From Caballeronia ptereochthonis (GTDB lineage Bacteria > Pseudomonadota > Gammaproteobacteria > Burkholderiales > Burkholderiaceae), in contig NZ_FCOB02000021.1 in the NCBI RefSeq assembly GCF_001545075.1, positions 62,001-126,000 of the forward strand: DNA of 64,000 bases, given 5' to 3'. Position 1 is the stretch's first letter; each line of letters opens with the position of its first letter. Made by a program: the position numbers and the translations under genes. Positions 24,639 to 32,879 of this stretch are shown here, piece after piece. The notes under the pieces were generated by a model that was given only the letters and a program-made list of their open reading frames with translations, did no database searches and was not told the DNA's origin.

Positions 24639-25457
24639 GTGTCCGGACGCGTCACGTGGCTGCGTCCTGCGTGCGCTGTCCCGCGCGACAAGATGTCCCG
24701 GCGGCCCGCGATGAGCGCCGATCTGCGGCTCGTGAAGCCGCCTGCCTCGTCCGAAGCGGACCGGTCCGCGATCGCGCCGGTCATGCCCATCCGCCAATGG
24801 GCGCGCGCCGACCGACCGCGCGAGCGACTGCTGGATACGGGCCCGGCGTCCCTGTCGGATGCGGAATTGTTCGCGTTGTTCCTGCGCACCGGCGTCTCGG
24901 GCGCCACCGCGGTCGACGTCGCGCGTCAGCTTCTGCGGCGCTTCGGCTCGCTGCGCGGCGTGCTGGATGCATCCGCCGCCGAGCTGCGCGAGGAACGCGG
25001 CATCGGGCCGGCCCGCGCCGCCACCCTGCTCGCCGTCTCCGAACTGTGCCGGCGTGCGCTCGTGGAAAAAGCGCGCGATCGCGAACTGCTGAACGCGCCG
25101 GGGGCCGTCGAGGATTATCTGCGGCTCCTGATCGGCACGCGGCCCTACGAGGTCTTCGTCTGCCTTTATCTGGACGCGCGTCATCAACTGCTCCACGCCG
25201 AGGAGTCGGCGCGCGGCTCGCTCACGCGCGTGGCGGTCTATCCGCGCGAAATCGTGCGGCGCGCGCTCACGCTCAATGCGGCGGGGCTCATCGTCGCGCA
25301 TAATCACCCGTCCGGCGGCGTCGCGCCGAGCACCAACGACCGGCGCCTCACCAAGACGCTGCAGGACGCGCTCACGCTGATCGACGTGCGGCTGCTCGAT
25401 CACATCGTCGTGGCGGCGAATGAAATTTTCTCGTTCGCGCGCCACGGCTGGCTCTGA
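24639..25457 (+). CDS. radC: RadC-family JAB/JAMM-domain protein
   Basis: The C-terminal RadC domain carries the metalloprotease-like H-N-H-P-S-G with downstream P-S-x-x-D, preceded by a helix-hairpin-helix (L-R-E-E-R-G-I-G-P-A-R-A-A-T-L). The family-conserved part begins near ATG 24783 (M-P-I-R-Q-W). The GTG at 24639 gives the longest frame, and ATGs at 24693 and 24711 are alternatives. None has a strong ribosome-binding site, so the start is unsure. Despite the historical name, a direct role in recombinational repair is not established. It is divergent from fkpB. Confidence 0.9.
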   Translation: MSGRVTWLRPACAVPRDKMSRRPAMSADLRLVKPPASSEADRSAIAPVMPIRQWARADRPRERLLDTGPASLSDAELFALFLRTGVSGATAVDVARQLLRRFGSLRGVLDASAAELREERGIGPARAATLLAVSELCRRALVEKARDRELLNAPGAVEDYLRLLIGTRPYEVFVCLYLDARHQLLHAEESARGSLTRVAVYPREIVRRALTLNAAGLIVAHNHPSGGVAPSTNDRRLTKTLQDALTLIDVRLLDHIVVAANEIFSFARHGWL

Positions 25458-25493
25458 TGGCTGCGCGAACACGGCGACGCATCTCAAAAAGGT

Positions 25494-25523
25494 TTGATAT
25501 TGCAGCGTTTTTCCTGCTACAAT
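25494..25523 (+). promoter_or_regulatory. Sigma-70 promoter of rpmB-rpmG
   Basis: TTGATA (25494-25499) and TACAAT (25518-25523) are spaced by 18 bases, a good match for a strong housekeeping promoter. The predicted start near 25530 gives a leader of about 190 bases before rpmB. Confidence 0.75.
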
Positions 25524-25620
25524 CCGCGTTTGCTTTTCTCAACCAGCCTGCTCTGAGTAAGGTGAACCGGAAACGGTGCGCTGGGCGCAGCCCTCATTGG
25601 CATAACCGTGCTGCCAAGTC

Positions 25621-25675
25621 CCCGATCGGCAAATCGGGCGATAAGAGGCATCGAAATGAAAGCGAGTGCTTTCAT
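25621..25675 (+). promoter_or_regulatory. Structured 5' leader of rpmB-rpmG
   Basis: Two adjacent perfect hairpins lie in the leader. CCCGAT/ATCGGG (25621-25638) has a 6-base loop. ATGAAAGC/GCTTTCAT (25656-25675) has a GAGT loop. They sit 44-98 bases before the rpmB ATG. Ribosomal protein operons often carry such autoregulatory structures. I do not recognise this one as a named motif. Confidence 0.5.
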
Positions 25676-25718
25676 GCGAGCGTCCGACTCAGACTTAACG
25701 TGTATTAGGAGTGTCCTC

Positions 25719-25952
25719 ATGGCACGCGTATGCCAAGTAACTGGGAAAGGCCCGATGTCGGGCAACAACGTTTCCCACGCAAACAACAAGACCAAGCGCC
25801 GTTTCCTGCCGAACCTGCAGAATCGCCGTTTCTTCGTTGAAAGCGAAAACCGCTGGGTGCGTCTGCGCGTTTCGAACGCCGGTCTGCGCCTGATCGACAA
25901 GAACGGTATCGACGCCGTGCTCGCAGACCTGCGCGCACGCGGTGAAATCTAA
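25719..25952 (+). CDS. rpmB: 50S ribosomal protein L28
   Basis: This is a 77-residue protein beginning M-A-R-V-C-Q-V-T-G-K-G-P-M-S-G-N-N-V-S-H-A-N-N-K-T-K-R-R, the standard proteobacterial L28. AGGAGTG precedes the ATG. rpmG follows after 11 bases. It binds 23S rRNA in the large subunit. Confidence 0.98.
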   Translation: MARVCQVTGKGPMSGNNVSHANNKTKRRFLPNLQNRRFFVESENRWVRLRVSNAGLRLIDKNGIDAVLADLRARGEI

Positions 25953-25963
25953 GGAGCACGCAC

Positions 25964-26131
25964 ATGGCCAAGGGCGCACGCGACAAGATCAAGCTGGAAT
26001 CGACCGCAGGCACGGGTCACTTCTACACGACGACCAAGAACAAGCGCAACATGCCGGAAAAGATGGCGATCAAGAAGTTCGATCCCGTCGTCCGCAAGCA
26101 CGTTGAGTACAAGGAAACCAAGATCAAGTAA
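25964..26131 (+). CDS. rpmG: 50S ribosomal protein L33
   Basis: This 55-residue protein begins M-A-K-G-A-R-D-K-I-K-L-E-S-T-A-G-T-G-H-F-Y and ends K-E-T-K-I-K, a typical L33. It has an AAGGAG site just after the rpmB stop and lies in the rpmB transcript. It is a C-minus paralogue: the zinc-binding cysteine pairs of C-plus L33 are absent. Confidence 0.97.
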   Translation: MAKGARDKIKLESTAGTGHFYTTTKNKRNMPEKMAIKKFDPVVRKHVEYKETKIK

Positions 26132-26167
26132 ATCTTGATGTTGAGAGCCTGAGAATGAAGACAGCAG

Positions 26168-26200
26168 AAAGCCCCGCAATTCGCGGGGCTTTTTGTTTTT
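26168..26200 (+). terminator. Rho-independent terminator of rpmB-rpmG
   Basis: GCCCCGC and GCGGGGC arms around AATTC, preceded by AAA and followed by TTTTTGTTTTTT. Confidence 0.95.
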
Positions 26201-26207
26201 TGCGCCG

Positions 26208-26241
26208 CTTTTTCACACGCTTTTCACACGCTTTTCACACG
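26208..26241 (+). repeat. Three tandem copies of c-ttttcacacg
   Basis: CTTTTCACACG occurs twice in a row (26220-26230 and 26231-26241) after a 12-base variant with one extra T (26208-26219). The array lies between the rpmG terminator and nadB, about 90 bases before the nadB ATG. Confidence 0.9.
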
Positions 26242-26329
26242 ACCGTACGGGGGTTTTCGCTGTCCCTCATGGTTCTCGCGAGTTATGCTTGCCGGCTATC
26301 GACGAGAACACGGACGGAGAAGCGGCAGC

Positions 26330-27928
26330 ATGAATTTCGATGTGGCAATCGTAGGAAGCGGGCTCGCGGGCTTGAGCGTCGCGCTGAATCTGGCGGAAAC
26401 GCGGCGCGTCGCGATCCTCGCCAAGCGCGCGGCGAGCGTCGGCGCGAGCGATTGGGCGCAGGGCGGCATCGCGGCCGTGCTGGACTCGTCGGACAGCATA
26501 GACAATCACGTCGGCGATACGCTCGTCGCGGGCGGTGGCCTGTGCGACGAAGCGGCGACACGTTTCATCGTCGAAAACGGACGGGCCGCGATCGAATGGC
26601 TCATCGACGAAGGCGTGCCCTTCACGCGCGATGTCTCCGCCGAGCTGGGCTTTCATCTGACGCGCGAAGGCGGCCACAGTCATCGCCGCATCATCCACGC
26701 CGCCGACGCCACCGGCCACGCGGTCGTCACGACGCTCAGCGAGCGCGTGCGCAGGCATCCGAACATCACCGTTCTCGAAGATCACTACGCGATCGACCTG
26801 ATCACGTCCGACCGTCTCGGACTGCCGGGCCATCGCTGCCACGGACTTTACGCGCTGGACGTCAACTCCGGGCGCACGGTGACCATTCAGGCGCCGCACA
26901 CCGTGCTCGCGACGGGCGGCGCGGGCAAGGTCTATCTCTACACGACGAATCCCGACACCGCGACTGGCGACGGCATCGCGATGGCGTGGCGCGCGGGCTG
27001 CCGCGTCGCGAACATGGAATTCATCCAGTTCCATCCGACCTGCCTCTTTCACCCTTACGCGAAATCTTTCCTCATCTCCGAAGCGGTGCGGGGCGAAGGC
27101 GGCATCCTGCGCCTGCCGGACGGCACGCGCTTCATGCCCGCGCACGACGAGCGCGCCGAGCTCGCGCCGCGCGATATCGTCGCGCGGGCGATCGACTTCG
27201 AGATCAAGAAGCGCGGCATCGATTGCGTGTATCTCGACATCAGCCATCAGCCGCGCGCGTTTCTCGAAGAGCATTTCCCGACGATCCTCGCGCGCTGCCG
27301 CGAGTTCGGCATCGATATCGCGAAAGAGCCGATTCCGGTCGTGCCCGCCGCGCATTACACGTGCGGCGGCGTCGTCACCGATCTCGCGGGGCGCACGGAT
27401 CGGCCGGGGCTGTACGCGGTCGGCGAGACGTCGTACACGGGCTTGCACGGCGCGAACCGGCTCGCAAGCAATTCGCTGCTCGAATGCCTCGTGATCGGCC
27501 GCGCGGCGGCGCATGCGATCGAGGCGGAGGGCTTCTCCGCCGGCTGTCATGCACCGTTGCCGAGCTGGGACGAGAGCCGCGTGTCCGATCCGGACGAGGA
27601 AGTGGTCGTCGCTCACAACTGGGACGAGCTCCGGCGCCTGATGTGGAATTACGTCGGCATCGTGCGCACCGACAAGCGCCTGGCGCGCGCGCAGCATCGG
27701 CTCGCGCTGCTGCGCGACGAGATCCACGAGTACTACGCGAACTTCAAGGTGAGCCGCGATCTGCTGGAACTGCGCAATCTCGTCGATGTGGCGTCGCTGA
27801 TCGTGGAGAGCGCGTGCTCGCGGCGCGAGAGCCGCGGCCTGCACTACAGCCGCGACTGGCCCGAGACCTTGCCGAAGGCGTTGCCGACCGTGCTGATGCC
27901 GCCGGCGGTGCGGCGGCGCGCGGTTTAG
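26330..27928 (+). CDS. nadB: L-aspartate oxidase
   Basis: This is a 532-residue flavoenzyme with FAD-binding G-S-G-L-A-G-L-S-V-A-L-N-L near the N-terminus, A-S-D-W-A-Q-G-G-I-A-A-V, E-F-I-Q-F-H-P-T and the C-terminal G-L-H-G-A-N-R-L-A-S-N-S-L-L-E. It oxidises L-aspartate to iminoaspartate, the first step of NAD synthesis. It faces nadC, with only three bases between the stops. All three de novo quinolinate/nicotinate genes are therefore together, though in two transcripts. A GGAGAAG site precedes the ATG. Confidence 0.95.
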   Translation: MNFDVAIVGSGLAGLSVALNLAETRRVAILAKRAASVGASDWAQGGIAAVLDSSDSIDNHVGDTLVAGGGLCDEAATRFIVENGRAAIEWLIDEGVPFTRDVSAELGFHLTREGGHSHRRIIHAADATGHAVVTTLSERVRRHPNITVLEDHYAIDLITSDRLGLPGHRCHGLYALDVNSGRTVTIQAPHTVLATGGAGKVYLYTTNPDTATGDGIAMAWRAGCRVANMEFIQFHPTCLFHPYAKSFLISEAVRGEGGILRLPDGTRFMPAHDERAELAPRDIVARAIDFEIKKRGIDCVYLDISHQPRAFLEEHFPTILARCREFGIDIAKEPIPVVPAAHYTCGGVVTDLAGRTDRPGLYAVGETSYTGLHGANRLASNSLLECLVIGRAAAHAIEAEGFSAGCHAPLPSWDESRVSDPDEEVVVAHNWDELRRLMWNYVGIVRTDKRLARAQHRLALLRDEIHEYYANFKVSRDLLELRNLVDVASLIVESACSRRESRGLHYSRDWPETLPKALPTVLMPPAVRRRAV

Positions 27929-27931
27929 CCT

Positions 27932-28819
27932 TCAGATCAGGCGCATCGAAAAGTCGGTCGCGCGCACGTCCTTCGTGAGCGCGCCGATCGAGATGCGGTC
28001 CACGCCCGTTTCGGCAATGGCACGCACCGTGTCGAAGTTCACGCCGCCGGAGACTTCCAGCAGCGCGCGCCCGGCGGTGATGCGCACGGCGTCGCGCATC
28101 ATGTCGAGCGTGAAGTTGTCGAGCAGGATCGATTCCGCGCGATGCGCCAGCGCCGTTTCGAGCTGCTCCAGCGTTTCCACTTCGATCTGGATCGGCACGC
28201 CCGCGTTCAGCGCGAGCGCCGCGTCCATCGCCGCGCCCACGCTGCCCGCCGCCGCGATGTGATTCTCCTTGATCAGAATGCCGTCGTAGAGCGCGAGCCG
28301 CTGGTTCGCGCCGCCGCCCACGCGCACTGCGTACTTCTGCGCGAGCCGCAGGCCCGGCAGCGTCTTGCGCGTATCGAGGATGCGCGCCCGCGTGCCTTCG
28401 ATGGCATCCACGTAGCGGCGCGTCGCGCTCGCAATGCCCGAGAGCAATTGCAGGAAGTTCAGGCCGTTGCGTTCCGCCGTCAGCAGCGAGCGCGCAGGGC
28501 CGTGCAGCAGCACGACTGCGGACTTCGCCGCCATGCGCTCCCCTTCGCGGTATTGCCATTCGATCTCGATCGACGGATCGACGCGGCGCATCACCTCGTT
28601 GAACCAGGGCACGCCGCACAGCACGGCATCCTCGCGCACGATGATGCGCGCCGTGCGCCGCGCGTCGGCCGGCACGAGACGGCCGGTCTGGTCGCCCGTG
28701 CCGACGTCTTCATCGAGCGCATCGACGACATTGCGCGCGAGCGCCGCGTCGAACACCTCGCCGTATTGAGCGCGGACTTCCTCGAAGATCGGCGCATGGA
28801 ACGCAGAAGCCGCCATCAT
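27932..28819 (-). CDS. nadC: Nicotinate-nucleotide pyrophosphorylase (quinolinate phosphoribosyltransferase)
   Basis: This 295-residue enzyme has D-V-G-T-G-D-Q-T, the substrate-binding T-R-K-T-L-P-G-L-R, H-I-A-A-A-G and E-V-E-T-L-E-Q. It ends with the barrel strand E-V-S-G-G-V-N and D-R-I-S-I-G-A-L-T-K. It turns quinolinate and PRPP into nicotinate mononucleotide. ATG 28819 overlaps the nadA stop by four bases, so nadA and nadC are translationally coupled. Confidence 0.95.
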   Translation of the reverse strand: MMAASAFHAPIFEEVRAQYGEVFDAALARNVVDALDEDVGTGDQTGRLVPADARRTARIIVREDAVLCGVPWFNEVMRRVDPSIEIEWQYREGERMAAKSAVVLLHGPARSLLTAERNGLNFLQLLSGIASATRRYVDAIEGTRARILDTRKTLPGLRLAQKYAVRVGGGANQRLALYDGILIKENHIAAAGSVGAAMDAALALNAGVPIQIEVETLEQLETALAHRAESILLDNFTLDMMRDAVRITAGRALLEVSGGVNFDTVRAIAETGVDRISIGALTKDVRATDFSMRLI

Positions 28820-29943
28820 GCCGCCCCCACGTTCGTGAACAACGACGCATCCTTGGCAAGATCGCCACTCGCCTGAACGCGCTTCTTGTGACGCGCGGCG
28901 AAGTCGAGCATGCGGTCGATCGGCACGCGCGCACGCACGCCGATGGCCGGATCGACGTGAATCTCGTTGTGGCCGCGTTCGAGCACCGCGGCGAGATTCG
29001 CGAGACCGTTCATCGCCATCCACGGGCAATGCGCGCAGCTCTTGCAGGTGGCGCTGTTGCCGGCGGTCGGCGCTTCGATGAAGGTCTTGCCGGGCGCGGC
29101 CAGACGCATCTTGTGCAGGATGCCGAGGTCCGTCGCGACGATGAAGCGCTTCGCGTCCATGCGCACGGCGGCGTCGATCAATTGGGTGGTCGAGCCGACG
29201 ACATCCGCGAGCGCGACGACCGCCTCCGGCGATTCGGGATGCACGAGGATCTTCGCGTCGGGGTATTCGTTGCGCAACAGGTCCAGTTCGATTCCCTTGA
29301 ATTCGTCGTGGACGAGACATGAACCTTGCCAGAGCAGCATGTCCGCGCCGGTCTTCTTCTGGATGTAGCCGCCCAGATGCCGGTCAGGCGCCCAGAGAAT
29401 CTTCTCGCCGCGCGCGTGCAGGTCGGCGACGATCTCCAGTCCGATCGACGAAGTGACCATCCAGTCCGCGCGCGCCTTCACAGCCGCGCTGGTGTTCGCG
29501 TAGACCACGACCGTGCGGTCCGGATGCGCGTCGCAGAACGCAGAAAACTCGTCGGCGGGGCAGCCCAGGTCGAGCGAACAGGTCGCGTCGAGATCGGGCA
29601 TCAGCACGCGCTTGTCCGGGCTCAGGATCTTGGCCGTCTCACCCATGAAGCGCACGCCGGCCACGACCAGCGTCTTCGCGGCGTGGTCGCGCCCGAAGCG
29701 CGCCATTTCCAGCGAATCGGCGACGCAGCCGCCGGTTTCATCGGCGAGCTCCTGGAGTTCGGCGTCAACATAATAATGAGCGACCAGCACCGCCTCCTCC
29801 CGCCGCAGCAGCGCCCGAATGCGCTCCTTCAACTCGCGCTTCTCTTCCGGCGACGGCGCCTCCGGCACCCGTGCCCATGCCTCGCCCACTCCACACGTCA
29901 GGCCTTGCGGCCGGTCGTACTCGACGCTCCTGATCGCTTCCAT
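28816..29943 (-). CDS. nadA: Quinolinate synthase A
   Basis: This is a 375-residue enzyme starting at ATG 29943, with GGGGAC upstream. It has A-H-Y-Y-V-D-A-E, C-V-A-D-S-L-E-M-A-R and V-V-Y-A-N-T-S-A-A-V-K-A. It also has C-K-S-C-A-H-C-P-W-M-A-M-N, whose cysteines with others ligate the 4Fe-4S cluster. It condenses iminoaspartate with dihydroxyacetone phosphate to quinolinate. It is first in nadA-nadC and lies just after the terminator of the desaturase gene. Confidence 0.95.
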   Translation of the reverse strand: MEAIRSVEYDRPQGLTCGVGEAWARVPEAPSPEEKRELKERIRALLRREEAVLVAHYYVDAELQELADETGGCVADSLEMARFGRDHAAKTLVVAGVRFMGETAKILSPDKRVLMPDLDATCSLDLGCPADEFSAFCDAHPDRTVVVYANTSAAVKARADWMVTSSIGLEIVADLHARGEKILWAPDRHLGGYIQKKTGADMLLWQGSCLVHDEFKGIELDLLRNEYPDAKILVHPESPEAVVALADVVGSTTQLIDAAVRMDAKRFIVATDLGILHKMRLAAPGKTFIEAPTAGNSATCKSCAHCPWMAMNGLANLAAVLERGHNEIHVDPAIGVRARVPIDRMLDFAARHKKRVQASGDLAKDASLFTNVGAA

Positions 29944-29992
29944 GTTTCTGTCCCCTGCTGCCAGCTTCAGCCAAAACAAACGCGAAAAATCG

Positions 29993-30029
29993 GCCGCCAA
30001 AAACAAAGACCCCGCCAGAGCGGGGTCTT
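29993..30029 (-). terminator. Rho-independent terminator of the desaturase gene
   Basis: Read on the minus strand: AAGACCCCGC and GCGGGGTCTT arms with a TCTG loop, then TTGTTTTTGG. It lies 34 bases past the desaturase stop. Confidence 0.88.
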
Positions 30030-30062
30030 GTGACGTTCTTAAATTTTAACGGATATCGCGCG

Positions 30063-31259
30063 TCAGGCGTAGCGGCGCAGGCGCAACGCGAAATCCTGCA
30101 GAGCCTTGATGCCGCTTTCCTCCGCCCGACGGCACCAGTCCTGCAATTGCGTGACCAGTTGCTCGCGCGACGCATTGGAGCGGTCCCAGATCGCCGAGAG
30201 ATCCTTGCGCAGTTCGATGAAGGTGCGCAGCCGCTGGTTGTCGGAGGTCAGTTCCGGCAGTTGCTTGAGCTGCGGCTCGTTCAGGCCGTCCTCTTCCTTG
30301 TGGAACCACTTGCGCGCGCCGCGCATCAGCTGATACTTCTCGCGCGCGCCGGCTTCCTTCAGCTTCGCCAGCTCCTGCGCGTAGGCGCGCTTGAGCGCCT
30401 TGCCGTAGCGCGCCATCACTTCGTAGCGGTTGGACAACACCGCCTGCAGCGTGTCCTGATCGACGACCGCCTTGCTTGCGGCGAGCTTCGGCGTCGGCGC
30501 GACCTTCTTCACCTTCGCGAGACGGAACGCCGACATGATCCGGATGTACATCCAGCCGATGTCGAACTCGTACCACTTGCTCGACAGCTTCGCGGAAGTC
30601 GCGAACGTGTGATGGTTGTTGTGCAGTTCCTCGCCGCCGATCAGGATGCCGAGCGGGAAGATGTTCGTGGACGCATCCGACGAGTTGAAGTTGCGATAAC
30701 CCCAGAAATGCGCGAGGCCGTTGACGACGCCCGCCGCCCAGAACGGAATCCAGATCATCTGCACGGCCCACACCGACAGACCGACGATGCCGAACAGCGC
30801 GACGTCGATCACCATCATCACGCTGATGCCGAGGATCGGATAACGCGTGTAGACATTGCGCTCGATCCAGTCGTTTGGCGTGCCGTGGCTGAACTTGCGC
30901 ATCGTTTCTTCGTTCTTCGCTTCGGCGCGATAGAGTTCGGCGCCTTCGAGCAGCACCTTCCAGATGCCGCGCGTCTGCGGGCTGTGCGGATCTTCTTCGG
31001 TCTCGCACTTGGCGTGGTGCTTGCGGTGGATCGCCGCCCACTGGCCCGTCAGCATGCCGGTGGTCATCCAGAGCCAGAAACGGAAGAAGTGACTTGCGAC
31101 CGGATGCAGGTCCAGCGCGCGGTGCGCTTGGCACCGGTGCAGGTAAATCGTGACGCCGGCGATGGTGACGTGCGTCATCGCGAGCGTGAACAGCAGAATC
31201 TGCCACCAGGAAAAGTCCAGCAATCCGTTGGCGAGAAATTCGAGGGAAGAATTCAGCAA
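30063..31259 (-). CDS. Fatty acid (acyl-CoA delta-9 type) desaturase with ISL3-transposase-like C-terminus
   Basis: This is a 398-residue membrane desaturase. The three His boxes are H-R-C-Q-A-H, H-R-K-H-H and H-N-N-H-H, with four hydrophobic segments around them, as in membrane di-iron acyl-lipid/acyl-CoA desaturases. The start is TTG 31259 with AGGTAA upstream; no ATG lies before the first membrane helix. Residues about 306-398 are hydrophilic and helical and resemble the C-terminal tail of ISL3-type DDE transposases (A-I-W-D-R-S...L-Q-D-W-C-R-R-A-E-E-S-G-I-K-A-L-Q-D-F). That module is not needed for the desaturase core. Role: introduces a double bond into membrane fatty acids. Confidence 0.9.
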   Translation of the reverse strand: MLNSSLEFLANGLLDFSWWQILLFTLAMTHVTIAGVTIYLHRCQAHRALDLHPVASHFFRFWLWMTTGMLTGQWAAIHRKHHAKCETEEDPHSPQTRGIWKVLLEGAELYRAEAKNEETMRKFSHGTPNDWIERNVYTRYPILGISVMMVIDVALFGIVGLSVWAVQMIWIPFWAAGVVNGLAHFWGYRNFNSSDASTNIFPLGILIGGEELHNNHHTFATSAKLSSKWYEFDIGWMYIRIMSAFRLAKVKKVAPTPKLAASKAVVDQDTLQAVLSNRYEVMARYGKALKRAYAQELAKLKEAGAREKYQLMRGARKWFHKEEDGLNEPQLKQLPELTSDNQRLRTFIELRKDLSAIWDRSNASREQLVTQLQDWCRRAEESGIKALQDFALRLRRYA

Positions 31260-31502
31260 GGCGGGTTACCTATGTAGCTGTGAAATTCGGAAAAAATGGC
31301 CGGTCAAACTGACTTCAGGCAGCCTGTTGGGCACGTGAAAGGAACGTGCGCAGGTTCGATCGCATTCTACTGCATGCGTTCCAAGTCTTTGTCCTAAAGG
31401 TGAAATTTTTTGATTCTTACCAAAACGAGAAAAAACTCACGCCCCGAATTGGTGTTGATTCCGACCCAAATCGTAAGATGGAGCCTGTCGGCCAGCCAGC
31501 CT

Positions 31503-32867
31503 TCAGGCTGCCGGCGCGGCGCCTTCTGCGCGATTTTCGGCATTTGATGCCGAATCGCCGCCCGCGCGCGTTACGCCATCGATAATTCTGATCTCGCGCT
31601 GGGCGTACGGGATTTCGATACCGTTCTCGGAGAATAACCGCCAGACCGCGCGGTTCACCTGCGACCGTACGCCGCCCGTGCCCTTCGCGGCCTCGTCGAT
31701 CCAGAAGCTCAACTCCAGATTGATGCCGTCCGCGCCAAAACTGGCAAGCAGCGCGGCGGGCGCGGGGTCCTGCAACACGCGCTCGATGCCCTGCGTCGCG
31801 TCGACGAGCAGTTGCATCGCGCGCTCGATGTCGCAGCGGTAGCTCACCTGCACCGCGATCTTCGCGTTGCCGCGCGTCAGGTATGACGAATGGTTCTGCA
31901 CCACATCGGTGATCAGCTTCTCGTTCGGAATCAGTGTTTCGATGCCGTCGAGTCCGCGCACGACGGTGTAGCGCGTGCGGATCTGCGTGACGGTGCCCTG
32001 GCTGCCGCTCACGCTGATCATGTCTCCTAGCCGCAAGGAACGGTCCAGCAGGATGATGAAGCCCGACACATAGTTGCTCGCGATCTTCTGCAAGCCGAAA
32101 CCGAGCCCAACGCCGAGCGCGCCGCCGAACACGCCGAGCACCGTGATGTCGATGCCGACGATCGACAGGCTCACCAGAAGCGCGGCAAGAATCATCGACG
32201 CGCGCCCGACGCGCGCGAGCACGACCTTGAGATTCGCGTCCAGCGAGCGGGCGCGCGTCAGGCGGTCGTCGAGCAGCGCGCCCGCCCACATCGCGACGAT
32301 CAGCGTGATGCACACCCACAGCACGCCCGAGGCGAGCGAGAGCAGCGTCATGTGCGCGTTGGCGAAGTTGAAGCGCACGCTCGCCATCCAGTGCACGACG
32401 TCGTCCTGGATGCCCATGACCGTGAGCACCATGGCGATCCAGACGATCACCGTCACCAGCTTCTCGAAGAGATAAAGCAGCGCGTTCGCCTCGTGCTCCG
32501 CCTCGCCGCGGCTGAACACGCGCCGCGCGACGTAGAACATCGTGTAGATGACCGTGATGCCGCACAGCGGCACGAGCGCGAGGCGCAGGAACGCGGTGTG
32601 GATGAACGGCGCGAGCACCACCTGCGCGATCGACACGAACACGGTGCCGAGCAGCGGAAAGAGCGCCTTGTTGAGACTTTCCGCGCCGAAGCGCACCGCT
32701 TCGAAGCGCGACTGGCGGCGCGCATCGAGCCTCTTGCGCAGCAGGCGCGCGCACCACCAGGCCACCGTGAGCAGGCCGAGCAGCACCGCGACCTGCCAGA
32801 TCACTTCCGGCTCGCCGAAGTCGCGGAAGAGCCGCGCGGAGAGTTCGCTCAGGAAGCGGTTCTGCAT
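31503..32867 (-). CDS. MscS-family mechanosensitive channel
   Basis: This 454-residue protein has five or six hydrophobic helices in the first 250 residues. The MscS pore/beta region follows: G-V-F-G-G-A-L-G-V-G-L-G-F-G-L-Q-K-I-A-S-N-Y-V-S-G, then L-L-D-R-S-L-R-L-G-D. The next segment has the T-R-Y-T-V-V-R-G-L-D-G pattern and a cytoplasmic cage domain. It gates on membrane tension during hypo-osmotic shock. It lies 12 bases after the RsmB-type gene stop on the same strand. The C-terminus has a short Ala-rich tail. Confidence 0.9.
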   Translation of the reverse strand: MQNRFLSELSARLFRDFGEPEVIWQVAVLLGLLTVAWWCARLLRKRLDARRQSRFEAVRFGAESLNKALFPLLGTVFVSIAQVVLAPFIHTAFLRLALVPLCGITVIYTMFYVARRVFSRGEAEHEANALLYLFEKLVTVIVWIAMVLTVMGIQDDVVHWMASVRFNFANAHMTLLSLASGVLWVCITLIVAMWAGALLDDRLTRARSLDANLKVVLARVGRASMILAALLVSLSIVGIDITVLGVFGGALGVGLGFGLQKIASNYVSGFIILLDRSLRLGDMISVSGSQGTVTQIRTRYTVVRGLDGIETLIPNEKLITDVVQNHSSYLTRGNAKIAVQVSYRCDIERAMQLLVDATQGIERVLQDPAPAALLASFGADGINLELSFWIDEAAKGTGGVRSQVNRAVWRLFSENGIEIPYAQREIRIIDGVTRAGGDSASNAENRAEGAAPAA

Positions 32868-32879
32868 GCTCGCGCTGGC

